Of a stretch of 64,000 bases of DNA, positions 8,348-18,657 are shown piece after piece; the stretch's first letter is position 1, and each line of letters opens with the position of its first letter. Source of the stretch: Laceyella sacchari. Lineage in GTDB: Bacteria > Bacillota > Bacilli > Thermoactinomycetales > Thermoactinomycetaceae. The DNA lies in assembly GCF_004343255.1 (NCBI RefSeq), contig NZ_SMDD01000001.1, positions 496,001 through 560,000 of the forward strand. The letters are read 5' to 3'. The notes below the pieces were generated by a model. The model did no database searches. It worked only from the letters and a program-made list of their open reading frames with translations, and had not been told where the DNA came from. The translations under genes and the position numbers were made by a program.

Positions 8348-9190
8348 GTGTTACGTGATTTGTTCAGAAAACCGAAGAAGTATGCAACGATCCCTTCTGA
8401 GCAAGTGAAGAAAGACATCCCCGAAGGGATTATGCAGAAGTGCCCTAAGTGCGGAACCATTTTGATCACAAAAGAGCTGGAGAAAAATTTAAAGGTGTGC
8501 AAAGCGTGTGGACACCATCTCCCCATGAGCGCACCCGAGCGTTTGCAATCGTTGGTTGACAATGGTGAATACCACGAATACGATCAAGAGCTCATCTCCA
8601 AAGACCCGCTGGAATTTCCGGATTACGTCAAAAAGGTACAAGCCGACATGAACAAGACTAAGCTGAATGAAGCAGTCGTGACGGCGGAAGGCAAAATCGG
8701 CGGATACCCTGCCATCATCGGGGTGATGGATTCCCGATTCCGCATGGGGAGCATGGGTTCGGTGGTTGGTGAGAAGATCGCCCGGGCGGCAGAACGGGCA
8801 GCGACCAAGAGAATTCCATTTATTTTGTTCTGTGCATCGGGTGGGGCACGTATGCAAGAAGGCGTACTGTCGTTGATGCAAATGGCCAAGACCAGCGCCG
8901 CGTTGGAAAAAATGCATCGTGAGAAAGTATTGTTTGTGTCTGTGCTGACCAATCCGACCACAGGTGGCGTATCGGCCAGTTTTGCATCGCTGGGCGACAT
9001 CAATATCGCCGAGCCGGGAGCGTTGATCGGCTTTGCGGGGCGCCGCGTGATTGAGCAGACGGTTAGGCAAAAACTGCCGGATGATTTTCAAACGGCTGAA
9101 TTCCTGTTGAAGCATGGGCAGTTGGACATGGTCGTTCCCCGGGGGGAATTGCGTGACACTCTTATCAAAATCTTGGAGTTTCACGCGTAA
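8348..9190 (+). CDS. accD: Acetyl-CoA carboxylase carboxyltransferase beta subunit
   Basis: Carries the zinc ribbon expected of AccD (Cys32-x2-Cys35 and Cys51-x2-Cys54), then the crotonase-like carboxyltransferase core with [11 protein letters not shown] and [11 protein letters not shown]. The protein has 280 residues, the normal length. With AccA it transfers carboxyl from carboxybiotin to acetyl-CoA to make malonyl-CoA. GTG 8348 is the start, preceded by GATGAGGTG. accA follows after 15 bases. The biotin carrier and carboxylase genes are not in this window. Confidence 0.97.
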   Translation: MLRDLFRKPKKYATIPSEQVKKDIPEGIMQKCPKCGTILITKELEKNLKVCKACGHHLPMSAPERLQSLVDNGEYHEYDQELISKDPLEFPDYVKKVQADMNKTKLNEAVVTAEGKIGGYPAIIGVMDSRFRMGSMGSVVGEKIARAAERAATKRIPFILFCASGGARMQEGVLSLMQMAKTSAALEKMHREKVLFVSVLTNPTTGGVSASFASLGDINIAEPGALIGFAGRRVIEQTVRQKLPDDFQTAEFLLKHGQLDMVVPRGELRDTLIKILEFHA

Positions 9191-9205
9191 AGGAGGAAGC
9201 TTTCA

Positions 9206-10174
9206 ATGAAACAGGGTTATTTGCCATTTGAAAAACCGTTGATGGAATTGAGAAACAAAATCGAGGAGCTCGAACAATTTACGAAAGAGAAGGACATTGA
9301 TCTGTCCGAAGAGATTGCCACGTTGGAAGCTAAGGCCATTCGTCTGGAAAATGAGATTTACGGCAACCTCAGCACTTGGAACAAAATCCAAATCGCCCGC
9401 CATGCCGGCCGGCCGACCACCTTGCATTATTTGAAAACGGTGTTTGACGATTTCATGGAACTTCATGGCGACCGACTTTATGGCGACGACCCGGCGATTA
9501 TCGGGGGCATTGCCAAATTAAACGGACTGACAGTGACAGTGATCGGCCATGAGCGCGGAACCGACACCAAAGACAAAATCGCCCGCAACTTTGGCTTGCC
9601 CCATCCCGAAGGATATCGCAAAGCGTTGCGTTTGATGCAACAAGCAGATAAATTTGGGCGGCCTATTATTTGTTTCATTGATACCCAAGGGGCCCATCCC
9701 GGGATCGAAGCAGAAGAGCGCGGCCAAAGTGAAGCGATCGCCCGCAACTTACGTGAAATGGCCGGTTTTAAGGTGCCGATTGTCTGCGTAGTGACAGGGG
9801 AAGGCGGAAGCGGCGGAGCCCTGGGAATCGGTGTGGGCAACCGCTTGTTGATGTTGGAACACGCCTATTACTCAGTCATTTCTCCAGAAGGCGCAGCGGC
9901 TATTTTATGGCGTGATGCTACGAAAGCGCAAGAGGCAGCGGAAGCATTGAAGATTACTTCCGACGATTTAAAAGCGCTCGGCGTGATTGATGAAATTATT
10001 CCAGAGCCAAAAGGTGGAGCTCATAGAGATCCCATGTTACAATCAAAATATATTAAACAAGCATTGATTGACCATTTGGATGAATTGTCTCCGATGAGTC
10101 CAGTAGAACTTGTCGAAGATCGCTACCAAAAGTTTGCGAGCATAGGTGATTTCACATCACTTGTTACCGTCTGA
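9206..10174 (+). CDS. accA: Acetyl-CoA carboxylase carboxyltransferase alpha subunit
   Basis: Protein of 322 residues that starts with a coiled helical segment ([15 protein letters not shown]) and continues with the carboxyltransferase fold, including [26 protein letters not shown] and [12 protein letters not shown]. It forms the alpha2-beta2 carboxyltransferase with AccD. ATG 9206 follows a near-perfect AAAGGAGGAAG ribosome site. The gene is followed by a terminator that separates it at least partly from pfkA. Confidence 0.97.
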   Translation: MKQGYLPFEKPLMELRNKIEELEQFTKEKDIDLSEEIATLEAKAIRLENEIYGNLSTWNKIQIARHAGRPTTLHYLKTVFDDFMELHGDRLYGDDPAIIGGIAKLNGLTVTVIGHERGTDTKDKIARNFGLPHPEGYRKALRLMQQADKFGRPIICFIDTQGAHPGIEAEERGQSEAIARNLREMAGFKVPIVCVVTGEGGSGGALGIGVGNRLLMLEHAYYSVISPEGAAAILWRDATKAQEAAEALKITSDDLKALGVIDEIIPEPKGGAHRDPMLQSKYIKQALIDHLDELSPMSPVELVEDRYQKFASIGDFTSLVTV

Positions 10175-10205
10175 ACCGGGAAAGGTTCAGAGGAGGTTAA
10201 TTAGG

Positions 10206-10283
10206 ATGCTTGTCCAAGTTGAAACCGTTCTGCACGGTTTCTCTTTTTGTCCCGGCTGGACGTTTTTTGTCCCTATGGGATAG
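10206..10283 (+). CDS. Possible 25-aa leader ORF between accA and pfkA
   Basis: ATG 10206 lies nine bases after AGAGGAGG and opens a 25-codon frame ending in TAG (MLVQVETVLHGFSFCPGW, then TFFVPMG). The frame runs straight through the terminator hairpin at 10221-10249, so translating ribosomes would melt it. This is the geometry of a leader peptide, but no run of a single regulatory codon is seen and the frame could be chance. Confidence 0.25.
   Translation: MLVQVETVLHGFSFCPGWTFFVPMG
10221..10249 (+). terminator. Terminator or attenuator between accA and pfkA
   Basis: Stem GAAACCGT / ACGGTTTC with a five-base loop, followed by TCTTTTTG. Confidence 0.8.
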
Positions 10284-11270
<987 letters not shown>

Positions 11271-11298
11271 TTGAGAAGCTAGAGGAGATGACAAAGAA

Positions 11299-13053
11299 AT
11301 GCTCCGCAAAACAAAAATCGTATGTACAATTGGTCCGGCCAGTGAAGATGTGGCCACACTGAAAAATTTAATTGCCAATGGGATGAATGTGGCTCGCCTC
11401 AATTTCTCGCACGGATCGTATGAAGAACATGGAAAACGCATTGAAAACATTCGTCAAGCGGCTGCCGAACTGGGGCAAACGGTGGCGATTCTTTTGGACA
11501 CCAAAGGGCCGGAGATCCGCACAGGCGAATTGAAAGATCCGTCAGTCGAATTGATTGCGGGCGAACAGATCATTTTGACTACTGAGCAGATTGAGGGAGA
11601 TGCGAAACGGATTTCCATCTCTTATGCGGGCCTGGCTGCCGATGTTCACCCAGGTTCAATTATTTTGATCGATGACGGTTTGATCGGTTTGCGAGTGGAG
11701 AGCGTAGAGGGCACGGAAATCACTTGCACCATTTTGAACGGGGGAACGTTGAAAAGCCGCAAAGGGGTAAATGTGCCCGGAGTGAAAATCAATTTGCCCG
11801 GGATTACTGAAAAAGACGCCGCCGATATCCGCTTCGGTATCGAGCAAAAGGTGGATTTCATCGCGGCTTCGTTTGTGCGTAAACCGCAAGACGTATTGGA
11901 AATCCGCGAAATTCTGGAAGAACACGGCGCTGACATTCAAATCATCTCCAAGATCGAAAACCAAGAGGGTATAGATAATCTGGACGGGATATTGGAAGTG
12001 AGCGATGGCTTGATGGTGGCTCGCGGTGATTTGGGAGTGGAAATCCCGGTGGAAGAGGTGCCCGTGGTTCAAAAAGAAGCGATCCGTAAGTGCAACCAAT
12101 TGGGCAAACCGGTAATCACGGCTACGCAGATGTTAGACTCCATGCAACGCAATCCCCGTCCGACCCGCGCCGAAGCGAGCGACGTGGCTAATGCGATTCT
12201 GGATGGCACCGACGCGATTATGCTCTCAGGTGAAACCGCAGCAGGGAAATATCCAGTTGAGGCTGTCAGCACGATGGCCCGTATCGCTGTGCGGACGGAA
12301 GCGACATTGCGCTATGAAGAGAATTTCAAGCAGAAGATGAGAGAAATCGATTACACCATCACTGAATCACTCAGCCAAGCTGTGGTACACACTGCACAAA
12401 TGCTGAATTGTGCCGCGGTGCTGACCCCGACCGAATCCGGGTTTACGGCACGGATGGTTTCCAAGTACCGCCCACAAGCCCCGATTGTCGCAATTACGCG
12501 GAATCCAGATGTGGCCCGCAAATTGGCGCTCGTCTGGGGAGTATATCCGCTTTTGGGTACACGTGCTAACACCACGGATGAAATGTTCCACTCCACGATT
12601 GCTACCGCACTGGAGCATGGATTTGTCAATCAAGGAGACTTGGTTGTGATCACGGCAGGTGTACCTGTCGGCAAATCCGGCACCACCAACCTGATGAAAG
12701 TGCATGTGATCGGCGGATTTTTGGCAAGGGGGCAAGGGATAGGGAAACAGGTAGTCACCGGACCTGTCGTCACAGGGCGCACAGCGGCTGAGATCAACGA
12801 AAATATGGTGGATGGCGGCATCATCGTGGTGAAAGCTTCGGATAAAGAGATGATCGAATCCTTCAAACGGGCAGCGGCAGTCATCACGGAAGAGGGAGGG
12901 CTTACCTCTCATGCTGCGGTGGTTGGCGTAAGTTTAGGCGTGCCGGTCGTCGTAGGCGTGGAAAATGCATGTAAGCTACTTGCCAATGAGAAAGAAATCA
13001 CGGTGAATGTGGATCGTGGCCATATCTATGCAGGCAAAGCCAATGTCCTGTAA
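11299..13053 (+). CDS. pyk: Pyruvate kinase
   Basis: Converts phosphoenolpyruvate and ADP to pyruvate and ATP. At 584 residues it is longer than the usual 470 because it carries the C-terminal phosphohistidine-like extension typical of Bacillus and Geobacillus enzymes ([20 protein letters not shown] near residues 530-550). The catalytic barrel is clear ([41 protein letters not shown]). Cotranscribed with pfkA; a strong terminator follows. Confidence 0.98.
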   Translation: MLRKTKIVCTIGPASEDVATLKNLIANGMNVARLNFSHGSYEEHGKRIENIRQAAAELGQTVAILLDTKGPEIRTGELKDPSVELIAGEQIILTTEQIEGDAKRISISYAGLAADVHPGSIILIDDGLIGLRVESVEGTEITCTILNGGTLKSRKGVNVPGVKINLPGITEKDAADIRFGIEQKVDFIAASFVRKPQDVLEIREILEEHGADIQIISKIENQEGIDNLDGILEVSDGLMVARGDLGVEIPVEEVPVVQKEAIRKCNQLGKPVITATQMLDSMQRNPRPTRAEASDVANAILDGTDAIMLSGETAAGKYPVEAVSTMARIAVRTEATLRYEENFKQKMREIDYTITESLSQAVVHTAQMLNCAAVLTPTESGFTARMVSKYRPQAPIVAITRNPDVARKLALVWGVYPLLGTRANTTDEMFHSTIATALEHGFVNQGDLVVITAGVPVGKSGTTNLMKVHVIGGFLARGQGIGKQVVTGPVVTGRTAAEINENMVDGGIIVVKASDKEMIESFKRAAAVITEEGGLTSHAAVVGVSLGVPVVVGVENACKLLANEKEITVNVDRGHIYAGKANVL

Positions 13054-13055
13054 AG

Positions 13056-13090
13056 AAAAAAGCGCTGGAAGTGTCCAGCGCTTTTTCTTT
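13056..13090 (+). terminator. Rho-independent terminator after pyk
   Basis: AAAAAGCGCTGGA / TCCAGCGCTTTTT around AGTG. The A and T flanks allow it to act on both strands, which would also serve the small minus-strand frame at 13130. Confidence 0.9.
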
Positions 13091-13129
13091 GGATCTTTTA
13101 GATGCAGGGCTTTATTGGTATATTGGATG

Positions 13130-13204
13130 TTAGAGTAACCGAAGACGGGGATAAATCCACCAACGCAGTTTTCTGCGTATTTTCTTTCTTTTTCTGAGGT
13201 TCAT
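13130..13204 (-). CDS. Possible 24-aa arginine/lysine-rich peptide
   Basis: On the minus strand ATG 13204 follows GAAAGGAGAG by about ten bases. It opens a 24-codon frame (MNLRKRKKIRRKLRWW, then IYPRLRLL) ending just before the bidirectional terminator of pyk. About half of the residues are Arg or Lys. A peptide this basic could bind RNA, the ribosome or membranes; I recognise no family. The evidence is a good ribosome site plus biased composition, so translation is plausible but unproven. Confidence 0.4.
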   Translation of the reverse strand: MNLRKRKKIRRKLRWWIYPRLRLL

Positions 13205-13527
13205 GTGTTTGTCTCTCCTTTCGTTGCAACGTTTATGTTCAACGGTGTTGAGCGGCGGGATCAGCCGATGGCGAATCAACACGTGAAATATGGTATCCAT
13301 CAACGAGTCATTCTCATTATGTGAGAAACGACTGCGGAATATGTGCGAGCTGAGCTATTGCTATTATAAAGAACAACTCGTTTTTTTAACAATGAGCCAA
13401 AAGTCATGGATTGTTAACAAAGTGTCATTTTAAACATTGAACCCAAGCGGCATGGCGCTGGTTTTGTCCCTGGTTCCATTCAGGGAAAGACTCGCCACCG
13501 CATTCCATCCCAAAAAAGACCCAAAGC
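13205..13527. other. Intergenic region with one structured segment
   Basis: No gene is seen on either strand. At 13302-13388 the segment AACGAGT pairs with ACTCGTT followed by TTTTTTT, enclosing about 67 bases that contain an inner inverted repeat TTCTCA-TTATG-TGAGAA. This could be a terminator of an unseen short transcript. No clear promoter was found upstream. Confidence 0.3.
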
Positions 13528-13542
13528 GTGGAGGTAGGAGAA

Positions 13543-13983
13543 ATGGCCAACTATGCAAATGTGAGCGAGACTAAGATCCGAGTTCGTTATCAAGAAACAG
13601 ACCAGATGGGAGTCGTGTATCATGCCAATTATTTGACGTGGTTTGAGGTCGGCCGAACAGAGTGGATTCGTTCATATGGGATATCCTATCAACAAATGGA
13701 ACAAAAAGGATTGTTGCTTCCCGTTGTGGACATCCACTGTAAGTATATGCATCCAGCCAGATATGATGACGAAGTGATTGTTCGCACTTCGATTGCCGAC
13801 TTGTCCGGTGGGAAAATCGCGTTTAAGTATGACGTGGTTCATGCGGAGACGGAGACGGTGCTATGCAAGGGGAGTTCTGTGCATTTATGGGTGAATAAAG
13901 AGATGAAAAGAGTGAATTTGAAACAGGCGTATCCAGAGTTGTATGGGACGCTTGCACAGATTTTCGCGGTAGAAAGAGGATGA
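13543..13983 (+). CDS. Acyl-CoA thioesterase, YbgC/4HBT hotdog family
   Basis: Protein of 146 residues with the 4-hydroxybenzoyl-CoA thioesterase signature RYQETDQMGVVYHANYLTWFE near residues 15-35, where the Asp in TDQMG is the usual catalytic residue. It probably hydrolyses an acyl-CoA thioester in the cytoplasm; the substrate is unknown. ATG 13543 is chosen over the GTG at 13528 because GAGGTAGGAG is immediately upstream. Its stop overlaps the fxsA start by four bases (ATGA), so the two are translationally coupled. Confidence 0.88.
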   Translation: MANYANVSETKIRVRYQETDQMGVVYHANYLTWFEVGRTEWIRSYGISYQQMEQKGLLLPVVDIHCKYMHPARYDDEVIVRTSIADLSGGKIAFKYDVVHAETETVLCKGSSVHLWVNKEMKRVNLKQAYPELYGTLAQIFAVERG

Positions 13984-14381
13984 GGTACGTGTTTTGGTTG
14001 ATTTTGGGATTGATCATCGTAGTTCCTGCTATTGAACTGTGGGGGATGATAACAGTTGGTCAGTGGATCGGACCTTGGCCGACGGTATTTTTGGTCATTG
14101 CGACGGGTGTACTTGGTAGCTATTTGGCGAGGAAGGAAGGGTGGCAAACATACCGGTTGGCTCAATTGCAATTGCAAAAAGGTGAGCTGCCGGGCGAAGC
14201 GCTCTTGGATGGAGCATGTATTTTGGCGGGAGCGGTATTATTGATCACCCCGGGGTTTTTCTCTGATATTGTCGGGTTTGTGCTGGTTTTTCCATACACG
14301 CGTACATTTGTGAAAATCTTTCTCAAAAAATGGATTCAAACGAAATTAGCCCGTGGCGACTGGCACATCAGACGTTGGTGA
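13980..14381 (+). CDS. fxsA: FxsA family membrane protein
   Basis: Protein of 133 residues with a FxsA domain: an N-terminal membrane helix (VFWLILGLIIVVPAIELWGM), a second helix (TVFLVIATGVLGSYLARKEG) and a third (LLITPGFFSDIVGFVLVF). In Escherichia coli, FxsA overproduction suppresses F-plasmid exclusion of phage T7, but its normal role is unclear; the Bacillus homologue is YtzA. It overlaps the upstream thioesterase gene by four bases. Confidence 0.9.
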   Translation: MRYVFWLILGLIIVVPAIELWGMITVGQWIGPWPTVFLVIATGVLGSYLARKEGWQTYRLAQLQLQKGELPGEALLDGACILAGAVLLITPGFFSDIVGFVLVFPYTRTFVKIFLKKWIQTKLARGDWHIRRW

Positions 14382-14391
14382 TAACATGAAC

Positions 14392-14435
14392 GCAGCTCTT
14401 GGTCAAATCCGCTCCAAAGCGGTGCCAAGAGCTGC
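14392..14435. repeat. Long nested inverted repeat between fxsA and ytvI
   Basis: GCAGCTCTTGG (14392-14402) pairs perfectly with CCAAGAGCTGC (14425-14435), and the loop contains a second stem CCGCT / AGCGG. There is no T tract on either side, so it is not a standard terminator. Confidence 0.5.
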
Positions 14436-14441
14436 AACTGA

Positions 14442-14486
14442 GATATCCCCAACTTGATTAAAGCTATGCGGGGATATTGTTTTTTG
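14442..14486 (+). terminator. Terminator of the fxsA unit, overlapping the ytvI 3' end
   Basis: GATATCCCC pairs with GGGGATAT across a 19-base loop, followed by TGTTTTTT. The right arm lies inside the last codons of the convergent ytvI gene. Confidence 0.55.
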
Positions 14487-15603
14487 GTGCTCCGATGATA
14501 TATCTCCAGATATCCCGAAACACGTTGGTACGGTGGAGAGCCAAGCCTACCACCACGGTCACCGGCCCAATGACCAATCCGATGATCCCGAAAAGTTTCA
14601 GCCCGACAAACAAGGAGATCAGGGTGAGCAGTGGGTCGATGCCCACGTTGCTGGCGACCAATTTGGGCTCTAAGAACTGGCGAATAATGATGATGACCGC
14701 ATAGACGATGCTCAAGCCAGTGGCCAATTGGATGTTTCCGATCAGGAACAGATAAATGACCCAAGGCACCAACACGGCGCCGACGCCCAGATAGGGCAAC
14801 AGGTCCACCAACCCGATAATGAACGCCATGGTGAATGCGTATGGCACTTGCAAGATCATCAGCCCCGCAAACATGATGACAGCGGTGATGGAGATCAAGG
14901 TGAGCTGAGCTCTGACAAAGCCGAACAGCGCTTTTTTCAAATCCGCTGAGATCAGGCTGGCCGTTTTGTGGAAATGCTCAGGAACCCAGACCAACAGATT
15001 GCGGCTTAGCCGGGGCCAATCGAGCGAGATGAAGAAAGCGGCCAACGTGATAAAGACCAACACCGTGATGTAATAAGGCAAGTCCCCGAGGAACCGGCCG
15101 ATGGCTGCTACGATTTCGGTGATCGACTCCGTCCCTTTGTTAGCGATAATGCCGATGTTCTCTTGGATGCTCTGGGAGATGCGTTGCTGGTGTTCCGGAT
15201 TTTTCTCCAGATATGCTTGGACGCTCTCAATCAAGCGGCTGACACCGGTGGTTTCTTTTGTGAAGGTGTCTACAAACAGATTGCCCGCCTTATTCAGAAA
15301 CGCGGGGAGAAAATCGGCGAGATGGGTCAGTTCTACAACCAACTCCGCGATGATAAAAATCAATAGCGACAGAAGTGAAGTGAGCAATAAGAATAGGATG
15401 AGTGTAACGCCGGCCCAGCGCGGAAGGCGTACTCGACGCTCAAGCCATTTCACCATGGGTTCAATCATCAGGGCGATCAGCCAGCCCAACACAAACGGAT
15501 AAAGGAGCGGGAGCAAAAAGGACAAGATGTAAAAAGCGGCCACAATTGAGGCTAAGACGATCAGTGCACGTGCGATGGGCCCCAACCAGGCGGGAAATAA
15601 CAT
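14464..15603 (-). CDS. ytvI: Sporulation integral membrane protein YtvI (AI-2E transporter family)
   Basis: Protein of 379 residues with about eight membrane segments and the AI-2E/PerM family C-terminal core (LVDLLPYLGVGAVLVPWVIY and FVGLKLFGIIGLVIGPV). The Bacillus YtvI member is under mother-cell sporulation control; what it transports, if anything, is unknown. ATG 15603 is preferred over the upstream in-frame ATG because GGGAGGTT sits right before it. It lies between fxsA and citZ, the place ytvI occupies in Bacillus. Confidence 0.9.
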   Translation of the reverse strand: MLFPAWLGPIARALIVLASIVAAFYILSFLLPLLYPFVLGWLIALMIEPMVKWLERRVRLPRWAGVTLILFLLLTSLLSLLIFIIAELVVELTHLADFLPAFLNKAGNLFVDTFTKETTGVSRLIESVQAYLEKNPEHQQRISQSIQENIGIIANKGTESITEIVAAIGRFLGDLPYYITVLVFITLAAFFISLDWPRLSRNLLVWVPEHFHKTASLISADLKKALFGFVRAQLTLISITAVIMFAGLMILQVPYAFTMAFIIGLVDLLPYLGVGAVLVPWVIYLFLIGNIQLATGLSIVYAVIIIIRQFLEPKLVASNVGIDPLLTLISLFVGLKLFGIIGLVIGPVTVVVGLALHRTNVFRDIWRYIIGAPKNNIPA

Positions 15604-16136
15604 GGAATAACCTCCCATCAGCTAAAATCCGTTTTAGGTTCCCAATAATTATACCATTTTTTAGAGAAACCAAAAGACAGCCGCACATCAGGCTGTGTGA
15701 GAACGATGGAAAAACTTTTTCTCTAGGAGCGCCGATGCACAAATGAAGCGAAGAAAAGGGTTTTGAAGCCGCTCGCCGTCCTACAGACTCTAACAAAGCA
15801 ATGGCTTCGTTTGAAATAAATAAAAACACATTATGTGCGAATTTGTTCAATTTATGTTAAAATAAAAACGACAAGAAGAATGGGCACATATCCCGCTTCA
15901 TACGCTAATCATGATCATGTTTAATCTTGCACTAAAACGTGAATATATTTACAGCGTTTGGAAATTTGCGGGAATGAAATTTGTGTAAGTGAGAACAAGC
16001 GTGTTCTTTTTGCCGCCAGTTATCTGTGTTGCCCGGCACAGAATGACGATTCATTCATTCCTCTGCTTTACAAATGAATATCTGTTATTAATGTTGTGCC
16101 CTTTCATATAGAAATCTAACAAGAGGAGCGATAGTG
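15604..16136. other. Long regulatory gap between ytvI and citZ
   Basis: About 530 bases without a convincing gene. It must hold the ytvI promoter (minus) and the citZ promoter (plus). The only recognised element is the ATAA-N7-TTAT dyad at 15820. The unusually long citZ leader (about 280 bases if transcription starts near 15865) has no riboswitch that I can identify. Confidence 0.5.
15820..15834. promoter_or_regulatory. Candidate CcpC box upstream of citZ
   Basis: ATAA-AAACACA-TTAT matches the ATAA-N7-TTAT dyad that the LysR-type regulator CcpC recognises upstream of citZ and citB in Bacillus. A TAAAAT box lies 24 bases downstream at 15858. Single short motif in an AT-rich stretch, so chance is possible. 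Confidence 0.35.
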
Positions 16137-17252
16137 ATGACGATTGCTAAAGGTTTAGAGGGTGTTGTTGCTTGTACTTCCGCGGTCAGTTCCATTATTG
16201 ACGGAGTACTTACCTACCGGGGCTATAACATCGATGATTTGGCCGATCACGCTTCTTTTGAAGAAGTCGCCCATCTGCTGTGGTACGGTCATTTGCCGAA
16301 CCGCACTGAACTGGAAGCACTGAAAAGCGAGTTAGCCCGCCATGCCGACATCCCGGATGAATTGCATCAATTGTTGAAAATCAATGTCAGCAATGTTCAT
16401 CCGATGTCTGTGCTTAGAACGGCCGTATCCGCACTGGCCCTGTATGATGAGGAAGCGGAAGACAACAGCCTAGAGGCGAATCAGCGCAAAGCAATCAAAT
16501 TAACTGCGAAAATTCCTACAATTGTAACCGCTTTTGCGCGCATTAGACAAGGGCTGGAGCCAGTGGCGCCAAAGCCTGAGCTCGGATTCGCGGCCAACTT
16601 CCTCTACATGCTGAACGGGCAAGAACCTTCCGATGTGGCAGTCAAGGCGTTTGATAAGGCGCTCGTGTTGCACGCCGATCATGAGTTAAACGCTTCCACA
16701 TTTGCCGCCCGCGTGACCACAGGTACCTTGTCCGACATTTATTCAGCGATCACCACTGCGATCGGCACACTGAAGGGGCCATTGCATGGCGGCGCCAACG
16801 AGCAAGTGATGGTGACGCTGGAGTCGATCGGTTCGTTGGAGAACATCGCTTCGTCTATTCAACAAAAATTAGACAATAAAGAAAAAATCATGGGCTTTGG
16901 GCACCGCGTATATAAAAATGGCGACCCACGCGCCAAACATTTACGCGAAATGTCCCGCCAACTGGCAGATCAGACGGGCAACAAACTCTGGTACGAAATG
17001 TCAGTGGAAATCGAAAAAATCGTTGTGGATAAAAAAGGCATCAAACCCAACGTGGATTTCTATTCCGCTTCTGTGTACACTTATCTGGGCATTCCGCGGG
17101 ATCTGTTTACTCCGATTTTTGCTATGAGCCGGGTGACGGGCTGGACCGCGCAAGTGTTGGAGCAATACGCTGACAACCGTCTCATCCGTCCGCGTGCGGA
17201 GTATACCGGGGAAATGAATCAAGCATATGTTCCAATCGACCAAAGAAAGTGA
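16137..17252 (+). CDS. citZ: Citrate synthase
   Basis: Condenses acetyl-CoA with oxaloacetate in the TCA cycle. It has 371 residues, as in Bacillus CitZ, with the small type-II fold motifs LTYRGYNIDDLA, GPLHGGANEQV (His near 224) and MGFGHRVYKNGDPR (His near 260). ATG 16137 follows AAGAGGAG by eight bases; the GTG one codon earlier is less well placed. icd and mdh follow on the same strand, giving the conserved citZ-icd-mdh cluster. Confidence 0.97.
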   Translation: MTIAKGLEGVVACTSAVSSIIDGVLTYRGYNIDDLADHASFEEVAHLLWYGHLPNRTELEALKSELARHADIPDELHQLLKINVSNVHPMSVLRTAVSALALYDEEAEDNSLEANQRKAIKLTAKIPTIVTAFARIRQGLEPVAPKPELGFAANFLYMLNGQEPSDVAVKAFDKALVLHADHELNASTFAARVTTGTLSDIYSAITTAIGTLKGPLHGGANEQVMVTLESIGSLENIASSIQQKLDNKEKIMGFGHRVYKNGDPRAKHLREMSRQLADQTGNKLWYEMSVEIEKIVVDKKGIKPNVDFYSASVYTYLGIPRDLFTPIFAMSRVTGWTAQVLEQYADNRLIRPRAEYTGEMNQAYVPIDQRK

Positions 17253-17340
17253 AATCGTATACAATGGGGAGAGGGGCGATTGATCCCGCTCCCTTTGTCC
17301 ATCTGGGCTCGTGATAAATAAAAAGGGGTGTTATGATTCC

Positions 17341-18636
17341 ATGGCGCAATTCAAAAATCTTGTAGCTCCTGCACACGGGGAAAAAATTACGGTAGAAGGC
17401 GGCAAATTGAATGTACCGGATCGTCCGATCATTCCATTCATTGAAGGGGATGGCACCGGTCCGGATATTTGGCGTGCTGCTAAACGGGTTCTCGATTCCG
17501 CAGTCGAAAAAGCATATAATGGAAAGAAAGAGATTGCCTGGTTTGAAGTGTTTGCCGGAGAGAAAGCGTACAACCAATTCGGCGAATGGTTGCCAGAAGA
17601 TACGCTTGAAGCTGTGCGCGAATATTTGGTAGCGATCAAAGGGCCGCTCACGACGCCAGTTGGCGGAGGTATCCGCTCTTTGAATGTGGCCTTGCGTCAA
17701 GAGTTGGATCTGTATGTGTGCTTGCGCCCTGTCCGTTATTTTGAAGGAGTTCCTTCTCCAGTGAAACGGCCGCAAGATGTAGACATGGTCATCTTCCGTG
17801 AAAACTCCGAAGACATTTATGCCGGTATTGAGTGGGAAGCCGGATCGGAGGAAGTGAAGAAAGTGGTTCGTTTCCTACAGGAGGAAATGGGCGTGAAGAA
17901 GATTCGCTTCCCTGAAACCTCTGGCATTGGGATCAAACCTGTGTCGAGCGAAGGGACAGAGCGTCTGGTGAAAGCTGCGATCGAGTATGCGATTCGCCAC
18001 AAGCGCAAAAGCGTGACCTTGGTACATAAAGGAAACATTATGAAGTTTACCGAAGGGGCGTTTAAAAACTGGGGCTATGAAGTGGCAGAGCGGGATTACA
18101 AAGACCATGTGTTCACATGGGCTCAATATGACCGCATTAAGGCTGAACAAGGCACCGAAGCGGCAGATCAAGCGCAGGCAGCTGCGATTGAAGCAGGCAA
18201 GATTATCGTGAAAGACGTGATTGCCGACGCATTCTTGCAACAAATCCTGACCCGACCGGCGGAATACGATGTGATTGCCACCCTGAACCTCAACGGCGAC
18301 TATGTGTCCGACGCGCTGGCGGCACAAGTGGGCGGCATTGGTATCGCGCCGGGAGCCAATATCAACTATGTGTCGGGACACGCCATCTTTGAAGCAACCC
18401 ATGGAACTGCCCCCAAATACGCAGGCTTGGACAAAGTAAATCCAGGTTCTGTGATTCTCTCCGGCGTCCTCATGCTGGAACATCTCGGTTGGCAAGAAGC
18501 GGCTGACCTGATCTATCAAGCGATGAGCAAAACGATTACGGATAAAACGGTAACGTATGACTTCGCCCGCTTGATGGATGGGGCTACGGAAGTGAAATGC
18601 TCTGAGTTTGCCGACCATCTGATCAAAAATATGTAA
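17341..18636 (+). CDS. icd: NADP-dependent isocitrate dehydrogenase
   Basis: Oxidatively decarboxylates isocitrate to 2-oxoglutarate. The 431-residue protein aligns with the bacterial NADP enzyme: [29 protein letters not shown] (containing the serine phosphorylated in Escherichia coli) and [18 protein letters not shown] 17341 follows AAAAGGGGTG; earlier in-frame codons extend beyond the family N-terminus. Second gene of the citZ-icd-mdh cluster, 88 bases after citZ. Confidence 0.97.
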   Translation: MAQFKNLVAPAHGEKITVEGGKLNVPDRPIIPFIEGDGTGPDIWRAAKRVLDSAVEKAYNGKKEIAWFEVFAGEKAYNQFGEWLPEDTLEAVREYLVAIKGPLTTPVGGGIRSLNVALRQELDLYVCLRPVRYFEGVPSPVKRPQDVDMVIFRENSEDIYAGIEWEAGSEEVKKVVRFLQEEMGVKKIRFPETSGIGIKPVSSEGTERLVKAAIEYAIRHKRKSVTLVHKGNIMKFTEGAFKNWGYEVAERDYKDHVFTWAQYDRIKAEQGTEAADQAQAAAIEAGKIIVKDVIADAFLQQILTRPAEYDVIATLNLNGDYVSDALAAQVGGIGIAPGANINYVSGHAIFEATHGTAPKYAGLDKVNPGSVILSGVLMLEHLGWQEAADLIYQAMSKTITDKTVTYDFARLMDGATEVKCSEFADHLIKNM

Positions 18637-18657
18637 TAGAATCAGGAGGCAATGACT

